Assembly: GCA_022266195.1 (NCBI GenBank)
Contig: WHVY01000003.1
Span: 7,192,001-7,256,000, forward strand
DNA length: 64,000 nucleotides
Reading direction: 5' to 3'
Source: Tetranychus cinnabarinus
Lineage: Eukaryota > Arthropoda > Arachnida > Trombidiformes > Tetranychidae
Below the pieces are notes generated by a model that saw only the letters and a program-made list of their open reading frames with translations, did not search any database and was not told where the DNA came from. Below, piece by piece: positions 55,301 through 62,804 of the stretch (positions are counted from its first letter, which is position 1; each line of letters begins with the position of its first letter). Position numbers and translations under genes: made by a program.

Positions 55301-58300
55301 GGAGGAAAAATGTTGATTTTCTTTATTAGTCAAGAAGCATAGAATTTTGCATATTTCATGAGATAAACTGATCAAGAATTGTGTCTAACTGGAACAAATG
55401 AACCAATGATTAAAGATAATAGATGAACATGCCTTTTCGCCTCCATGGCAGATATTTGTTTATCTATTTGCATTTAAGCTGATTATCTTTTCCAGAACAA
55501 AGTAAGAATTGTTAATCTTGGCTAATAAGCATGTTGCATGGTATAATCCAGATAAATAGATATTAGCAAGTTATTGTTCACAGGGTCACGTTGCTAATGT
55601 TGATTCCTATTCATTTGATTGGACTCATCAGAGAGTAAATTGAAAAATATTTGCTTTTCATTATTCAACAGGGAGAAGGAAAAGAATCTCAGATAATCTA
55701 GCTCATGTGTGTTGGACAAAATTAGTTTTACGGCTAACTTATCATTTTTTGGCATTACACAATACATTGAACATTCATGTAATTATTTTCGATAATAGTT
55801 AATTAATAAAATGTTAAATGACTACACTGGTCATAGTAAACAAACAATTTGTGATCGTAAAAAGCTAAGAGTTAGAATGATTAAATGTTGGATCAAAAAT
55901 TGAGATACTATTGGAGAAGAAAAAATTGTTAAATAGATGAAAGTATAATCTTCAAGAGGAAAAATAACCCAAGTCTTGTCTGGTGAGATCAATGGTAAAC
56001 TGGTATTTACTTGGGTTGTTGGTAGTCTTGAGCGTGGATCGAGAAAATGCTTTGCCAAACAGTCAAAAAAGAAACAAAACAAAATTAAATCAACTGATAT
56101 GTTGATGAGCTCAACCAGGAACAAGTTGATGATCGACAAATGGGGTTGACACCTGGACTTAGAGGTGTTAATAAGAACATTTTTTCATTTTACTCACTGT
56201 TTTACTCATCAATAATAACAGCTTGGCCAATAATCTTGTTTACCGATGTTTTTGTCGTCTCATTACATATCAAATAACAAGTTTTGCTGCTTTATTTAGC
56301 TGATTAAATAATTGATTAACCTATGATTATTTTTCGTCGACGTTACATTCCAGAGAAGCTAAGAGTTGAAGGTTGCAAATGTTCAAATATGACATTTTAT
56401 TGAGTGTCTAATGCGTATGATAGCTTTTATTTGATGAAAGCTCCATTTTGTTCCATCTAGTTGTTGCATTAGAAGCTAGAGCTTATCAATAAAAATAAGG
56501 CCAATTGTAAAAACGGCGAGTTACTATGACGGGATTCGGGTTTATTAAGTACCATTAGCTTGCTAAATGTATAAGGCTTACGAGCTACAATGATAACTAA
56601 ATCAGTATTTATCAATTGCAGATGGTAAGATGGTATCAAAGCACAGTGGCATAAATGATTTGCTGAAATTGAATTTTGATGTTCAGGAAATTAGAATTCA
56701 CCTTGAAAAGTAAAGAAATAGCCAATTTCCTTTCTCATCGGATTAGTCTGTAATTCATTTAATTTCCATCTTTTTTTCACCCAATTGTTAACATATTGAA
56801 AAGTAGCAAGTTTATCAACCATTTTCATTGAAATAATGTTACCAAAGTAAAACTTGATCTACTCTAGCAATGAAAAGAAACAAGAAAATGCTGATAAAAT
56901 TGGTAATCATTGCGATTTATGAAGAGATTTGCATTATTTTGAAAATAAAATGAAATAACATTTTTCATCTCAATTGTCACTTGAATTGAAAAAAATGTAT
57001 CAGTAACATTATTACATGAAAAGTGTAAAGCAGATAAAGTTGGTAAAAGATTTAATTGTGACACTTTTATCCAGAAAAAAAGTACAACGAAAGTTGAATG
57101 GAAAGAAGAAGGATAAACGAGAAATTTTGCTTCAAAAGGAAGACATTTATCATTAGTAACAATTATTGTAAAACATCATTAAAAGTAAATAATGTGAAGG
57201 AGAAATGAATCCAAGAGTAAATAAAAATCAGTTTACATGACAATTATTTACCAATTAAAGTGAACCAATTGAACTTGTTTCATCATGTGTAACTTTATAA
57301 CTTAAATTCCCAGTTGAATTTCATCTTATTTACAGTAATTATCGTAATTATATTAATAATGGTAAACTGCGAAATAAAAGTGTTGCCCAAAAAAAGAAAC
57401 ATGAAATGATTCATTTGAAACTGATGAATGAAACGAAAAGGCGAAAAACATTTGATGAAAAATTTATTGCAACATTATCGAAAGATTATCACAAAATGAG
57501 AACATTTAATGTTGATCATTATTGATTTGGATAATTGTGAACATTTGTTGCAATGTTGGAATCGAGAGAAGAAAGAAAAGCAAGAAAAGAATGAAAATTT
57601 ATTGCATTTTCAGTCAATTTAGTTTCATTGCATTGGTCACTTTATCATGTTTTGCATTTCACTGAACCTTGAATTTCTCTCGTTGATAAAGTGTTCAAAT
57701 GTTTGCTCATACAAAACTCGACGTTATCCAATGTTACAAAATTTACTGTTTACTTCAATAATAACCTCAAGCTATTGCATTAATAACTCGAGCTTTTGTA
57801 CAAAATGCTGAGACTTTCATTTCTCTCTGTAAATCTCAAACATGATCTACGATTGTAATAATATCATTCCATGTAACATGAATATTTAGTCCAATTGCAG
57901 TCCCTGGAGCCATTATTTGACCGTAAATGTTCTTGATTAGTTTTTCCTTTTTTCATGGAATTTAAAGCTTCTTTCGGAAATGCTTTTGCCATTTCAAGTT
58001 TCCAAATGAATTTAAAAGTGTTTCCTTTTTTCTAATTGTTCAGTTGACTATTGATTAGTAAATGGATTAATCATGTTTTCCCAATTCATCAAGTGTTTTC
58101 CATTGAAATTGATATCAGCTTTGACTTTTTTGCACCTGAAATGCTTTGAGTAAACATTGAGAATGACCATGTTTATCATGAAATTACGATAAATGAAAAA
58201 AGACTAAAGATGAAAAGGACAAAAGAACAAGAAAATTGTATTCCATTTCAGTTAAAAAACAAAGGTAACAAACTGATGACATTTAAAGGTAAATATTGTT

Positions 58301-60320
58301 TGCACAGTCGATCAGTTTCAACTTTAAATGACATCAAGATGAGCAAGGAAATTTAAAATGGATTTACCTTTGTTTAATGTTTCCTCGACTTTTTTGTTGG
58401 AAATTTGTTTTTACTTTAAAATGAAATCCAAGCTTTACTTTTTTTCCTTTACCTTTACATTTGTACTTCTCTTATTGCTATAACTTTTTCTCTACCTTTT
58501 GATGCACAAAATATTCAATTTTTACATTTTATTTTTTCTCCTTTTCTCTTTCTATTCTCATCATCTTTAATAGTTCCCAAAGCTCCATCAATCGCATCAT
58601 TTATTCGAACCAATGGAACAGTTACAAATCTTCTTCTCAAGGAATGGGAAAGCGGCGGTTGTCCAATTAAGGACTTTAAAATTCAGTATAAAATGGATGG
58701 TTCGAGTGGATCAAATGGGTTGCCAAGTGGAACCTCGCTGAGTTCAATGAATGACTGGAAACAATTGACTCAAACTGTATCGGGTGATGTCAAGTCACTT
58801 TTACTTCGTGATCTTATTCCAGATGCCTCTTATCGAATTCGCATTGTGGCTCGAAGTGATTCAGGAACCACTCAAGCCGAGTACAATTTTCTTACCTCAA
58901 CAAACCGTGACTATGGCTCACCTCCATCTGAACCTGGTTGGTCAATAAGTGATCATGATGTTGCCTGGATCAACATCATACTGTTTCCTTTGATTGCAGT
59001 TTCAGTCATTATTGGTTGCATTGTCATTCTCGTCTTCGGATTGAGAAAAAAACCTTTACCCAGAAAACCAGGTAAAAATGGAAAGAAAATTTGATTAAAT
59101 TGGCCGAAGTTGTGTTCTCACAAACATGGTGAAATGTTGGAAAAAGTTTAATCCAAACTATAATATTAGTTTCGTTTCTCATCTGTTGTATCAAGAGTAC
59201 AATGAAAATGAATAACAATATGAATCTTTTGAATGCAGCTAAGTTCAGTTTAAAATGAAACAGTCGACAGCTTTTGCCTTTAAATTTACCATTTCAGTAT
59301 CAATATGTTTGTTTATATTGAATAGAAGAATTCAATTTTTAGACATTTTTGAAAAAAAGTTCGCCATTCTTTTACTTGTGTTTTTTGTATTTCATGATTT
59401 TCTCTTTATTTGTCTTAGAACGTGTTTGCTCAATCAAGGAATCTATATCATACTCTGAAGAGCTTCCCATGTCGGAGATTTCAGTGAAACAATCACGAAC
59501 CAATTTATATGATAAATCAAATGGTTTGGATGTGATTGGCAGTTTAGGTGGTCCGCTCGGCTCCAATACCAATGGACATGGGAATGTGGGAAAAGAGTGC
59601 CTTTATTGTCCTTCAATTTTAACACCTAATAGTGATCGATGTTCCGGTTCACTCAATTGTACCCAGTACTCGACCAACTCTGTAAATACTTGTACAGACG
59701 ATGGGTTTACACCATCAACCAACCACTATGGTAGAGCAAGGGAAGAGCAAACCTATGAAGTTCCCTTTTTACTGACCAAGGTATGCATTCATTGTGCTAC
59801 TTACAGATGACTTTGTTTTGATCAACCATCAAAAACAAGGCCAACAGTTGAAGTTCAATAAAACTGTCGCGTTTGTACTAACATCAATATTTATAGTTTG
59901 TTGGCTGGTTATTGCAATTTGATGATCATTATTAGCTTAACATGCATTTAGAATTGGAAAAACATTTATCTTGTCTAATAAAAATCTATGAGTCTGAAGG
60001 ATAGAAACAAGAATTGGCCAATTATTGATTACAAAAACCATCAACTCAATGGTCAGGAGAAACTGAATCGACAACATAGACATTAACTTGCAGCGATACT
60101 GTTACTGCCATCTATTGAACTTCAACAGAAATTTCATATTGAGGAAAAACTTCCGATTCTGATTACCATGCTTTTTACACATTTTGTCTAATTCTCATGT
60201 TTTGTTCCTCTTTTTCTTATCCAGCCTAAAACAAGCCACTTGTCAGGGCGCTATTCAACAACAAGCTCTGAACATCCATACAGCTATCCTTGTAAATTCA
60301 TTCGTACATCCGAAGATTGA
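22233..60320 (+). CDS. sDscam: Shortened Dscam-like receptor (3 Ig, 4 FNIII, one membrane helix), 12 exons
   Basis: Joined exons 22233-22317, 44573-44695, 45201-45491, 46635-46951, 47700-47976, 53295-53594, 54093-54404, 54512-54607, 54687-54872, 58574-59071, 59419-59780 and 60225-60320 give 2943 nt, 980 residues, with no frame break. The order is signal peptide 1-18, linker 29-69, Ig domains at about 70-166, 167-272 and 273-364, FNIII domains at about 365-464, 465-568, 569-662 and 663-775, membrane helix about 795-819, cytoplasmic tail to 980. By sequence feel the Ig domains match Dscam Ig7, Ig8 and Ig9, and the FNIII domains match FN1, FN2, FN5 and FN6. Ig1-6, FN3-4 and Ig10 of classical Dscam are absent. 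Chelicerate shortened Dscams are homophilic cell-recognition receptors, many with tandem 5' cassettes; only one first-Ig cassette is seen here. The weakest link is the assignment of the distant signal-peptide exon. Confidence 0.82.
25455..25610 (+). repeat. Dispersed repeat with AGGTCA pairs, copy B
   Basis: It carries TGTACGCCTGTTGGAATGCCG and ATGCTACAGAATTCAG, then TCAAGGTCATTCAAGGTCA at 25577-25595. The downstream TGACCT half is not recognisable in this copy. Confidence 0.65.
25655..25828 (+). repeat. Dispersed repeat with AGGTCA pairs, copy C
   Basis: The best-preserved copy: TTTCACGCCTGTTCGCAGGT, GGTTAATGCTACAGACCTCAGA, then TCAAGGTCATTCAAGGTCA at 25776-25794 and ATGACCTCTAATTGACACAG. 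It lies directly behind copy B in the same orientation, so the family has amplified locally. Confidence 0.7.
26065..26203 (+). repeat. Dispersed repeat with AGGTCA pairs, copy D
   Basis: It has GACCTCAGAAGATTTTACTACAG, then TCAAGGTCATCCAAGGTCA at 26150-26168, then TTGACCTTTTATTAACACAG. The terminal ACACAGCTCTTA is shared with copy C. Confidence 0.6.
34428..35440. repeat. Tandem repeat block with about 520-bp units
   Basis: A roughly 200-bp segment at 34428-34628 (AAAATCACTACAAAGAAT..., ending GTGGCCTTCTATTGTCTTGT) recurs at 34951-35150 with few differences. A more diverged third copy starts near 35161 (AATCTAGCGATCGCGAA..., ending GTGGCCTTCTATTGCCAG). Copies 1 and 3 also share a following GGTTAAT(C/T)(T/C)GGA...AAGAAAGATAG segment and GAGCTC-rich sequence. 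No coding capacity; the parent element is not identified. Confidence 0.8.
35405..35510 (-). repeat. Dispersed repeat fragment, copy E (reverse orientation)
   Basis: Read on the minus strand it shows TGTACGCCTGTTTACCGAC and GGTTGATGCTACAGACTTGAGATT, matching copies B and C without the AGGTCA part. It abuts the tandem block, so the two may be parts of one larger element. A weaker minus-strand match (CTGCAGACCTCATTG) lies near 34850. Confidence 0.5.
39951..40313 (-). CDS. Unrecognised 120-residue frame with a 12-bp repeat
   Basis: The frame runs from an ATG at 40313 (minus) to a TAA at 39951 with codon use less biased than most random frames here. The centre encodes a four-residue repeat of the TPS/TPN type (FTPNFTPSYTPSITP) built on the 12-bp minisatellite. 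The flanks contain charged, ordinary-looking sequence (GDEHIEVISRDI near residue 85). A possible acceptor (TTATTCCAG) occurs inside it. I recognise no family. It may be a small gene nested in the intron, a repeat fragment, or chance. Confidence 0.2.
   Translation of the reverse strand: MTENLKTLESEFRLSVHLQGSAVSCQSLAYFLFQLPTKRTPSLILFTPSHNPCFTPNFTPSYTPSITPCPFPVYFHINALIMYTGDEHIEVISRDISSHQTLIVLEVTQVLLHELLEDDL
40110..40181. repeat. 12-bp minisatellite, six units
   Basis: Consecutive 12-mers: GGGAGTGATGCT, AGGAGTGTAACT, GGGAGTGAAATT, CGGAGTGAAGCA, GGGATTGTGGCT, GGGAGTAAATAA. The period is exact, so any frame crossing it keeps a four-residue repeat. Confidence 0.85.
44573..44695 (+). CDS. sDscam: Dscam-like gene exon 2: linker before the first Ig domain
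   Basis: The acceptor TTTCTTTGCAG|AT and the donor GCAA|GTAAG are both strong, and the exon is phase 1 at both ends (123 nt, 41 codons). It therefore fits between the leader and the first Ig exon, and skipping it would keep the frame. It encodes a stretch starting DQLFNANETLIIKSPSKRC, with two cysteines eight residues apart (CDQAHSDC), and ends in NSIAS. It matches no domain I know. Confidence 0.6.
45201..45491 (+). CDS. sDscam: Dscam-like gene exon 3: first Ig domain (Dscam Ig7-like)
   Basis: Acceptor CTTCCAG, donor CGAG|GTAAGA, phase 1 at both ends. The domain has the Dscam Ig7 pattern: VIDPFNF near the start, LEEGSRSKILC (first Cys), GDPPFTIKWLKDG (the Trp), then GNYTCLVSNG (second Cys). 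In chelicerate shortened Dscams the corresponding exon is the variable 5' cassette. I see only one here. Confidence 0.92.
46635..46951 (+). CDS. sDscam: Dscam-like gene exon 4: second Ig domain (Dscam Ig8-like)
   Basis: The acceptor CTCTCAAG|CT completes an Ala codon; the donor AAAGAG|GTAAAG is phase 0. RPRWTLEP at the start, VLIHCQADGFPDPVIQWKR and GYYMCSASNGIG are characteristic of Dscam Ig8. The shift from phase 1 to phase 0 means this exon and the next can only be used together. Confidence 0.92.
47700..47976 (+). CDS. sDscam: Dscam-like gene exon 5: third Ig domain (Dscam Ig9-like)
   Basis: The acceptor TTGTCCAG|GAA is phase 0; the donor CAAG|GTAAGC is phase 1. The domain contains VVRCEALGDKPLTIDWKKDG and SSLFTCTATNGYGTD, matching Dscam Ig9. 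Confidence 0.92.
47977..53294 (+). other. Dscam-like gene intron 5 (5.3 kb)
   Basis: A GT-AG intron between the Ig and FNIII parts. It is AT-rich and carries an exact 136-bp direct duplication at 51391-51526 and 51639-51774. I found no extra Ig or FNIII exon inside it. Confidence 0.7.
51391..51774. repeat. Exact 136-bp direct repeat, 248-bp period
   Basis: The segment starting ATCACTATTATCACTCCATC and ending in AAATATCATTATT occurs at 51391-51526 and again at 51639-51774 with no difference that I can find. A unique 112-bp spacer separates the copies. Perfect identity in fast-evolving intron DNA implies a very recent duplication or an assembly artefact. Confidence 0.95.
53295..53594 (+). CDS. 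sDscam: Dscam-like gene exon 6: first FNIII domain (Dscam FN1-like)
   Basis: Acceptor GCTTCAG, donor GAAG|GTAAAC, phase 1 at both ends. It opens EKPDPPSKA and shows the FNIII core SWSPPYAGNSLILHYVIEYK, then PDTSYHLRILAENVLGTSEP, closely resembling Dscam FN1. Confidence 0.93.
54093..54404 (+). CDS. sDscam: Dscam-like gene exon 7: second FNIII domain (Dscam FN2-like)
   Basis: The acceptor TTTTCCAG|TT gives Val; the donor TTAG|GTGAGA is phase 1. The core is IKVKWRPPKSMRGRNRIKGY, then LTPLTRYIIIVKAFNRKGAGP, as in Dscam FN2. Confidence 0.93.
54512..54607 (+). CDS. sDscam: Dscam-like gene exon 8: third FNIII domain, first part (FN5-like)
   Basis: The acceptor is TTTATTTAG|AT. The exon encodes DSPKAPRLEVLATGHNSISI, then KWDLSDPNSNIL, and ends TTTTAG|GCAAGT, a GC donor. 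The frame and the FNIII fold continue directly into the next exon, which supports that unusual splice site. Confidence 0.88.
54608..54686 (+). other. 79-bp GC-AG intron
   Basis: It starts GCAAGT and ends TTTCATTAG. Apart from the C, the donor (TAG|GCAAGT) is a perfect consensus, typical of the rare GC-AG class. Joining across it gives NSNIL-G-YRLYIKEE, the expected FNIII strand; no GT alternative nearby keeps the fold. Confidence 0.85.
54687..54872 (+). CDS. sDscam: Dscam-like gene exon 9: third FNIII domain, second part
   Basis: It encodes YRLYIKEEDSSWTEYRIDG, then GDLSCGRKYEIYVTGYNEAG with AGQPSNLV after it, and ends TCAG|GTGAGG, phase 1. The SCGRKY.IY.TG.N..GAG pattern is that of Dscam FN5, after which classical Dscam has only FN6 before the membrane. 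Confidence 0.92.
54873..58573 (+). other. Dscam-like gene intron 9 (3.7 kb)
   Basis: A GT-AG intron (GTGAGG...TTTAATAG), AT-rich. I see no coding exon on either strand; the minus-strand frame at 55831-56139 is hydrophobic low-complexity sequence. Minor less AT-rich patches near 56340-56620 may be repeat remnants. Confidence 0.65.
58574..59071 (+). CDS. sDscam: Dscam-like gene exon 10: fourth FNIII domain (FN6-like) and membrane helix
   Basis: The acceptor is TTTAATAG|TT; the donor is CCAG|GTAAAA, phase 1. The FNIII domain has the FN6 hallmark of a degenerate core (LKEWESGGCPIKDFKIQYK), then PDASYRIRIVARSDSG and AEYNF. A Gly/Ser-rich loop is inserted after QYKMDG. After GWSISDHDVAW comes the helix INIILFPLIAVSVIIGCIVI, followed by a basic stop-transfer segment, GLRKKPLPRKP. 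Confidence 0.92.
59419..59780 (+). CDS. sDscam: Dscam-like gene exon 11: cytoplasmic tail, main part
   Basis: The acceptor TGTCTTAG|AA completes a Glu codon; the donor ACCAAG|GTATGC is phase 0. About 120 residues, Ser/Thr/Asn/Gly-rich, cysteine-containing (KECLYCPS, DRCSGSLNC), with REEQTYEVPFLLTK near the end. The YEVP tyrosine could be a phosphorylation-dependent adaptor site; that role is inferred. Confidence 0.85.
60225..60320 (+). CDS. sDscam: Dscam-like gene exon 12: C-terminus
   Basis: The acceptor is CTTATCCAG|CCT, phase 0. It encodes PKTSHLSGRYSTTSSEHPYS, then YPCKFIRTSED and a TGA stop at 60318-60320. Ser/Thr/Tyr-rich composition continues that of the previous exon, which supports the junction. 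The last residues do not form an obvious class I PDZ ligand. Confidence 0.78.
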   Translation, partial: PKTSHLSGRYSTTSSEHPYSYPCKFIRTSED

Positions 60321-60684
60321 AGATTGTAACTGATACAAAATATTCGAAAGGAAAATGGATACAGAAAATGAATGAACCCAAGCCTCAGTAAAAGTTTGTT
60401 TTCGTACTATCAAAGCTCGCTTTCTGGGTAGTCCCGAGTTGAACAACAATGAGCCTGATATTTTCAAATGGGGATAACATTTTCTCGACCTCTTTACAAG
60501 CTGGCGCAAATTGATATTTTCGTCTCAATGATTCGCCAAGATCGTGTCTATTCATATCGAAATATTGGTGGCAAATAACCTTTTTTATACCTGATAAATT
60601 GAAAAATTGGCCTTAACATAGATGCTGCAAATGCTCATTTTAAATTACTTTTTTTTATTGAATCATGATTGTGATAAAGTTGTG

Positions 60685-60690
60685 AATAAA
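60685..60690 (+). terminator. Polyadenylation signal AATAAA for the Dscam-like gene
   Basis: AATAAA lies about 365 nt after the stop, with a second AATAAA a few bases on. The intervening 60321-60684 is plausible 3' UTR with no other feature. The pogo-type transposon begins about 235 bp further on, so it landed just outside the gene. Confidence 0.5.
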
Positions 60691-61036
60691 ATCAAAATAA
60701 ATAACAGATTATTGAAAAATCAATAATGAAGAGGATAATGCCGGAATTTAGCTATAAAAGCATTCAATTATCGTAAATATGATCGAAAAACAGGAACGAA
60801 ATGTAAAATGGAATATTTTCATTTTCGAAAATACATAAAATTTTCTTTATCAATAATTTTTGCTTGCCATGCCGAACTAGAATCGGAACCAAGAAACAAA
60901 CTTATCCAAATCTCCTTATAACTAACAAGGTAACCTCGCGAACTGCCTAACGCGGATTTTTTTCAACACAATAAAATACATTTGAGTAAGCAAAAAGAAG
61001 TAGAAATAACTTTATTTCAGCGGCCCATACAGGGTT

Positions 61037-62557
61037 TTAATGGTAGTGTGTGGAGTTTAAAAAGAAGCACTTGATACAAAAATGATCACGACAATGGGCA
61101 CATTGTATAAATGAACCGGTACCACAGTTTTCAATTGAACAAATGGACTCATCAGTATCCCAGATAATACTATCGGGTGAGTCAAACATCTCTACTTCTA
61201 CAGGGTATGTTGCTTTCTTCCAAGCATGTTTGATCATTCTAATGAATAGTGGAGCACAAAATTGGTTATGTATGAGGGCATGTAACTTGATAATAGTTTT
61301 TCTATCATGAAGTGGACATGGCATTGAATCCAGAATAACTCTTTCAGTAAACTTTTTAGCAAACCTTTTCCATTGACGGAAAAAATAAACGTCCAAGGGC
61401 TGGATTAGAGATGTTGCACCAGCAGGAATTACCTTGAGCAGAATTTCTTTACCATCAATAGCAAGATTTGCTTGGTTATGGAGAGAAAATGAGTCAACAA
61501 TAAGGCAACATTTTCTATCAATATTTGGAGCCAAACAATTTTGTTTCCATTGCTCAAGCACCTGTCTATCAATCTTTCCTGATTTGGTACAAGTAACAAA
61601 CACGTTTGGTGGCTTACATCTTTCCAAATCTCGCAGCACATTGGGACCAAATTTACCACCGGGTTCCTGTAGAATTATCATCAACGGGGATAAGAGCCTA
61701 CCATCCATGGTTATTATCGGCTGCACTGTATATGAATGTGAAATAGCATTGGATGATCGAACGCCAACGACAGTGTCTCTTTCACCAAGATCCGAGAGAG
61801 TTCTTTGTCGGTGAAGCTCATAATTAAACCCTGATTGGTCAGTATTAAAAACTTCTTCAACAGTGTGATTCTGAAGTACATTATCCCCAATATCCAATAC
61901 AAAAGAGACAGCGTTGTCTTCTACCTTTTCTTTCTCTAATTCATGTTTATAAGTAACAAAATTCGTTACTTTTCTAGCAACAATTTTGTGTTTCCTCTTG
62001 AACTCTAATACCCAGGTATCACTGGCTTTAAACCCTTCAAGTTTCACCTCTCTGGCTTTTGTACAAGCCCAGCGCTTTAGGTCATTATCATGTACAGCTG
62101 CTAGGTTGTTTCTAGCTTCTTTGTACTGCGTCCAGGTATGATCTGCGATCAGCTTCAATTTTTCTCTTCTGGTTCCTTGCTGGTCAAAATACTTTTTGTA
62201 TCTATATAAATAGCTACTATCTTTAACCAATTTATAATGGTGTTGAATTGTTTTAAGGCTCCAACCTCTTTCTTTTGCTTCAATAACTTTTTTAATGTAA
62301 TTAAATGTTACATAGTTTTTGTCTTTAGTTTCTATGTAAGGCTCATAGACAATATCAGACTCCAGCACAATTTCAGACGGCATATCGACAAGTTCTTCAT
62401 CCTCGACAATTTCAGTTATAGAAGCATCTTCAAGGCACTTTATCAAGTTAAAAACTGTTGTGGCAATCTCTCTTTCACGGTGATTCATTGCTCTTGATGG
62501 TCCAGGAATTGCCAATTGGCTCAAACAGGATAATACATTAGACGCACTAAAAGACAT
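61037..62557 (-). CDS. Pogo/Tigger-family transposase, intact, 506 residues
   Basis: It would cut and rejoin the element's ends in the nucleus. A first HTH-like region lies at about 85-125 and a CENP-B/Tc5-type HTH at about 137-198 (TWTQYKEARNNL...WVLEFKRKHKI). A DDE_1 catalytic core follows with Asp240 (FNTDQSG), Asp355 (LIVDSFSLH) and Asp389 (QPLDVYF), a DDD triad. The C-terminus has a cysteine cluster, C473, C478, C486, C489, C494 and C497 with nearby His, likely a small zinc-binding tail. No stop or frameshift is seen, and the length is normal for the family. The ATG at 62557 lies about 215 bp inside the right terminal repeat. With both terminal repeats and all three catalytic residues present it looks competent, though activity cannot be judged from sequence. 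Confidence 0.92.
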   Translation of the reverse strand: MSFSASNVLSCLSQLAIPGPSRAMNHREREIATTVFNLIKCLEDASITEIVEDEELVDMPSEIVLESDIVYEPYIETKDKNYVTFNYIKKVIEAKERGWSLKTIQHHYKLVKDSSYLYRYKKYFDQQGTRREKLKLIADHTWTQYKEARNNLAAVHDNDLKRWACTKAREVKLEGFKASDTWVLEFKRKHKIVARKVTNFVTYKHELEKEKVEDNAVSFVLDIGDNVLQNHTVEEVFNTDQSGFNYELHRQRTLSDLGERDTVVGVRSSNAISHSYTVQPIITMDGRLLSPLMIILQEPGGKFGPNVLRDLERCKPPNVFVTCTKSGKIDRQVLEQWKQNCLAPNIDRKCCLIVDSFSLHNQANLAIDGKEILLKVIPAGATSLIQPLDVYFFRQWKRFAKKFTERVILDSMPCPLHDRKTIIKLHALIHNQFCAPLFIRMIKHAWKKATYPVEVEMFDSPDSIIWDTDESICSIENCGTGSFIQCAHCRDHFCIKCFFLNSTHYH

Positions 62558-62697
62558 TTTGACACAATTCGGTATAAAAAACTGAAAAAAGCAACAAAAT
62601 AAACTAATATTAGCACTGTCTGCAAGTGGAAAAGGAAATAAGCTGAAAAACGGTCAGTTTGAATTTGAAATAAAACGGACGATTTTATGCGCATGCG

Positions 62698-62709
62698 TGA
62701 GTATGGGCC
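62698..62709. promoter_or_regulatory. NRF1-like palindrome upstream of the transposase
   Basis: TGCGCATGCGTG closely matches the NRF1/ewg-type palindrome (GCGCATGCGC) and lies about 140 bp upstream of the transposase start, inside the element. It is one of very few CpG-rich spots in this window. A promoter role is inferred. Confidence 0.3.
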
Positions 62710-62804
62710 ACTAATTTTTGTTTTTCCCAGTAGGGTAAAAAGAGGGCATTATAATATGTTGCATTCACTCAAATCCGCGATAGGCAGTTCGCGAGGTTAC
62801 CTTG

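Larger units (their letters stand above)
60926..62804 (-). mobile_element. Complete pogo/Tigger-type DNA transposon
   Basis: Terminal inverted repeats of 34 bp lie at 60926-60959 and 62771-62804. They begin CAAGGTAACCTCGCGAACTG, and the two arms differ at one base. TA adjoins the right end and lies one base off the left end, consistent with TA target use. The 1.9-kb body holds one uninterrupted transposase gene on the minus strand, with its own AATAAA (minus strand, 61011-61016). The nearly identical ends and intact frame point to a young, possibly active insertion. Confidence 0.9.
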
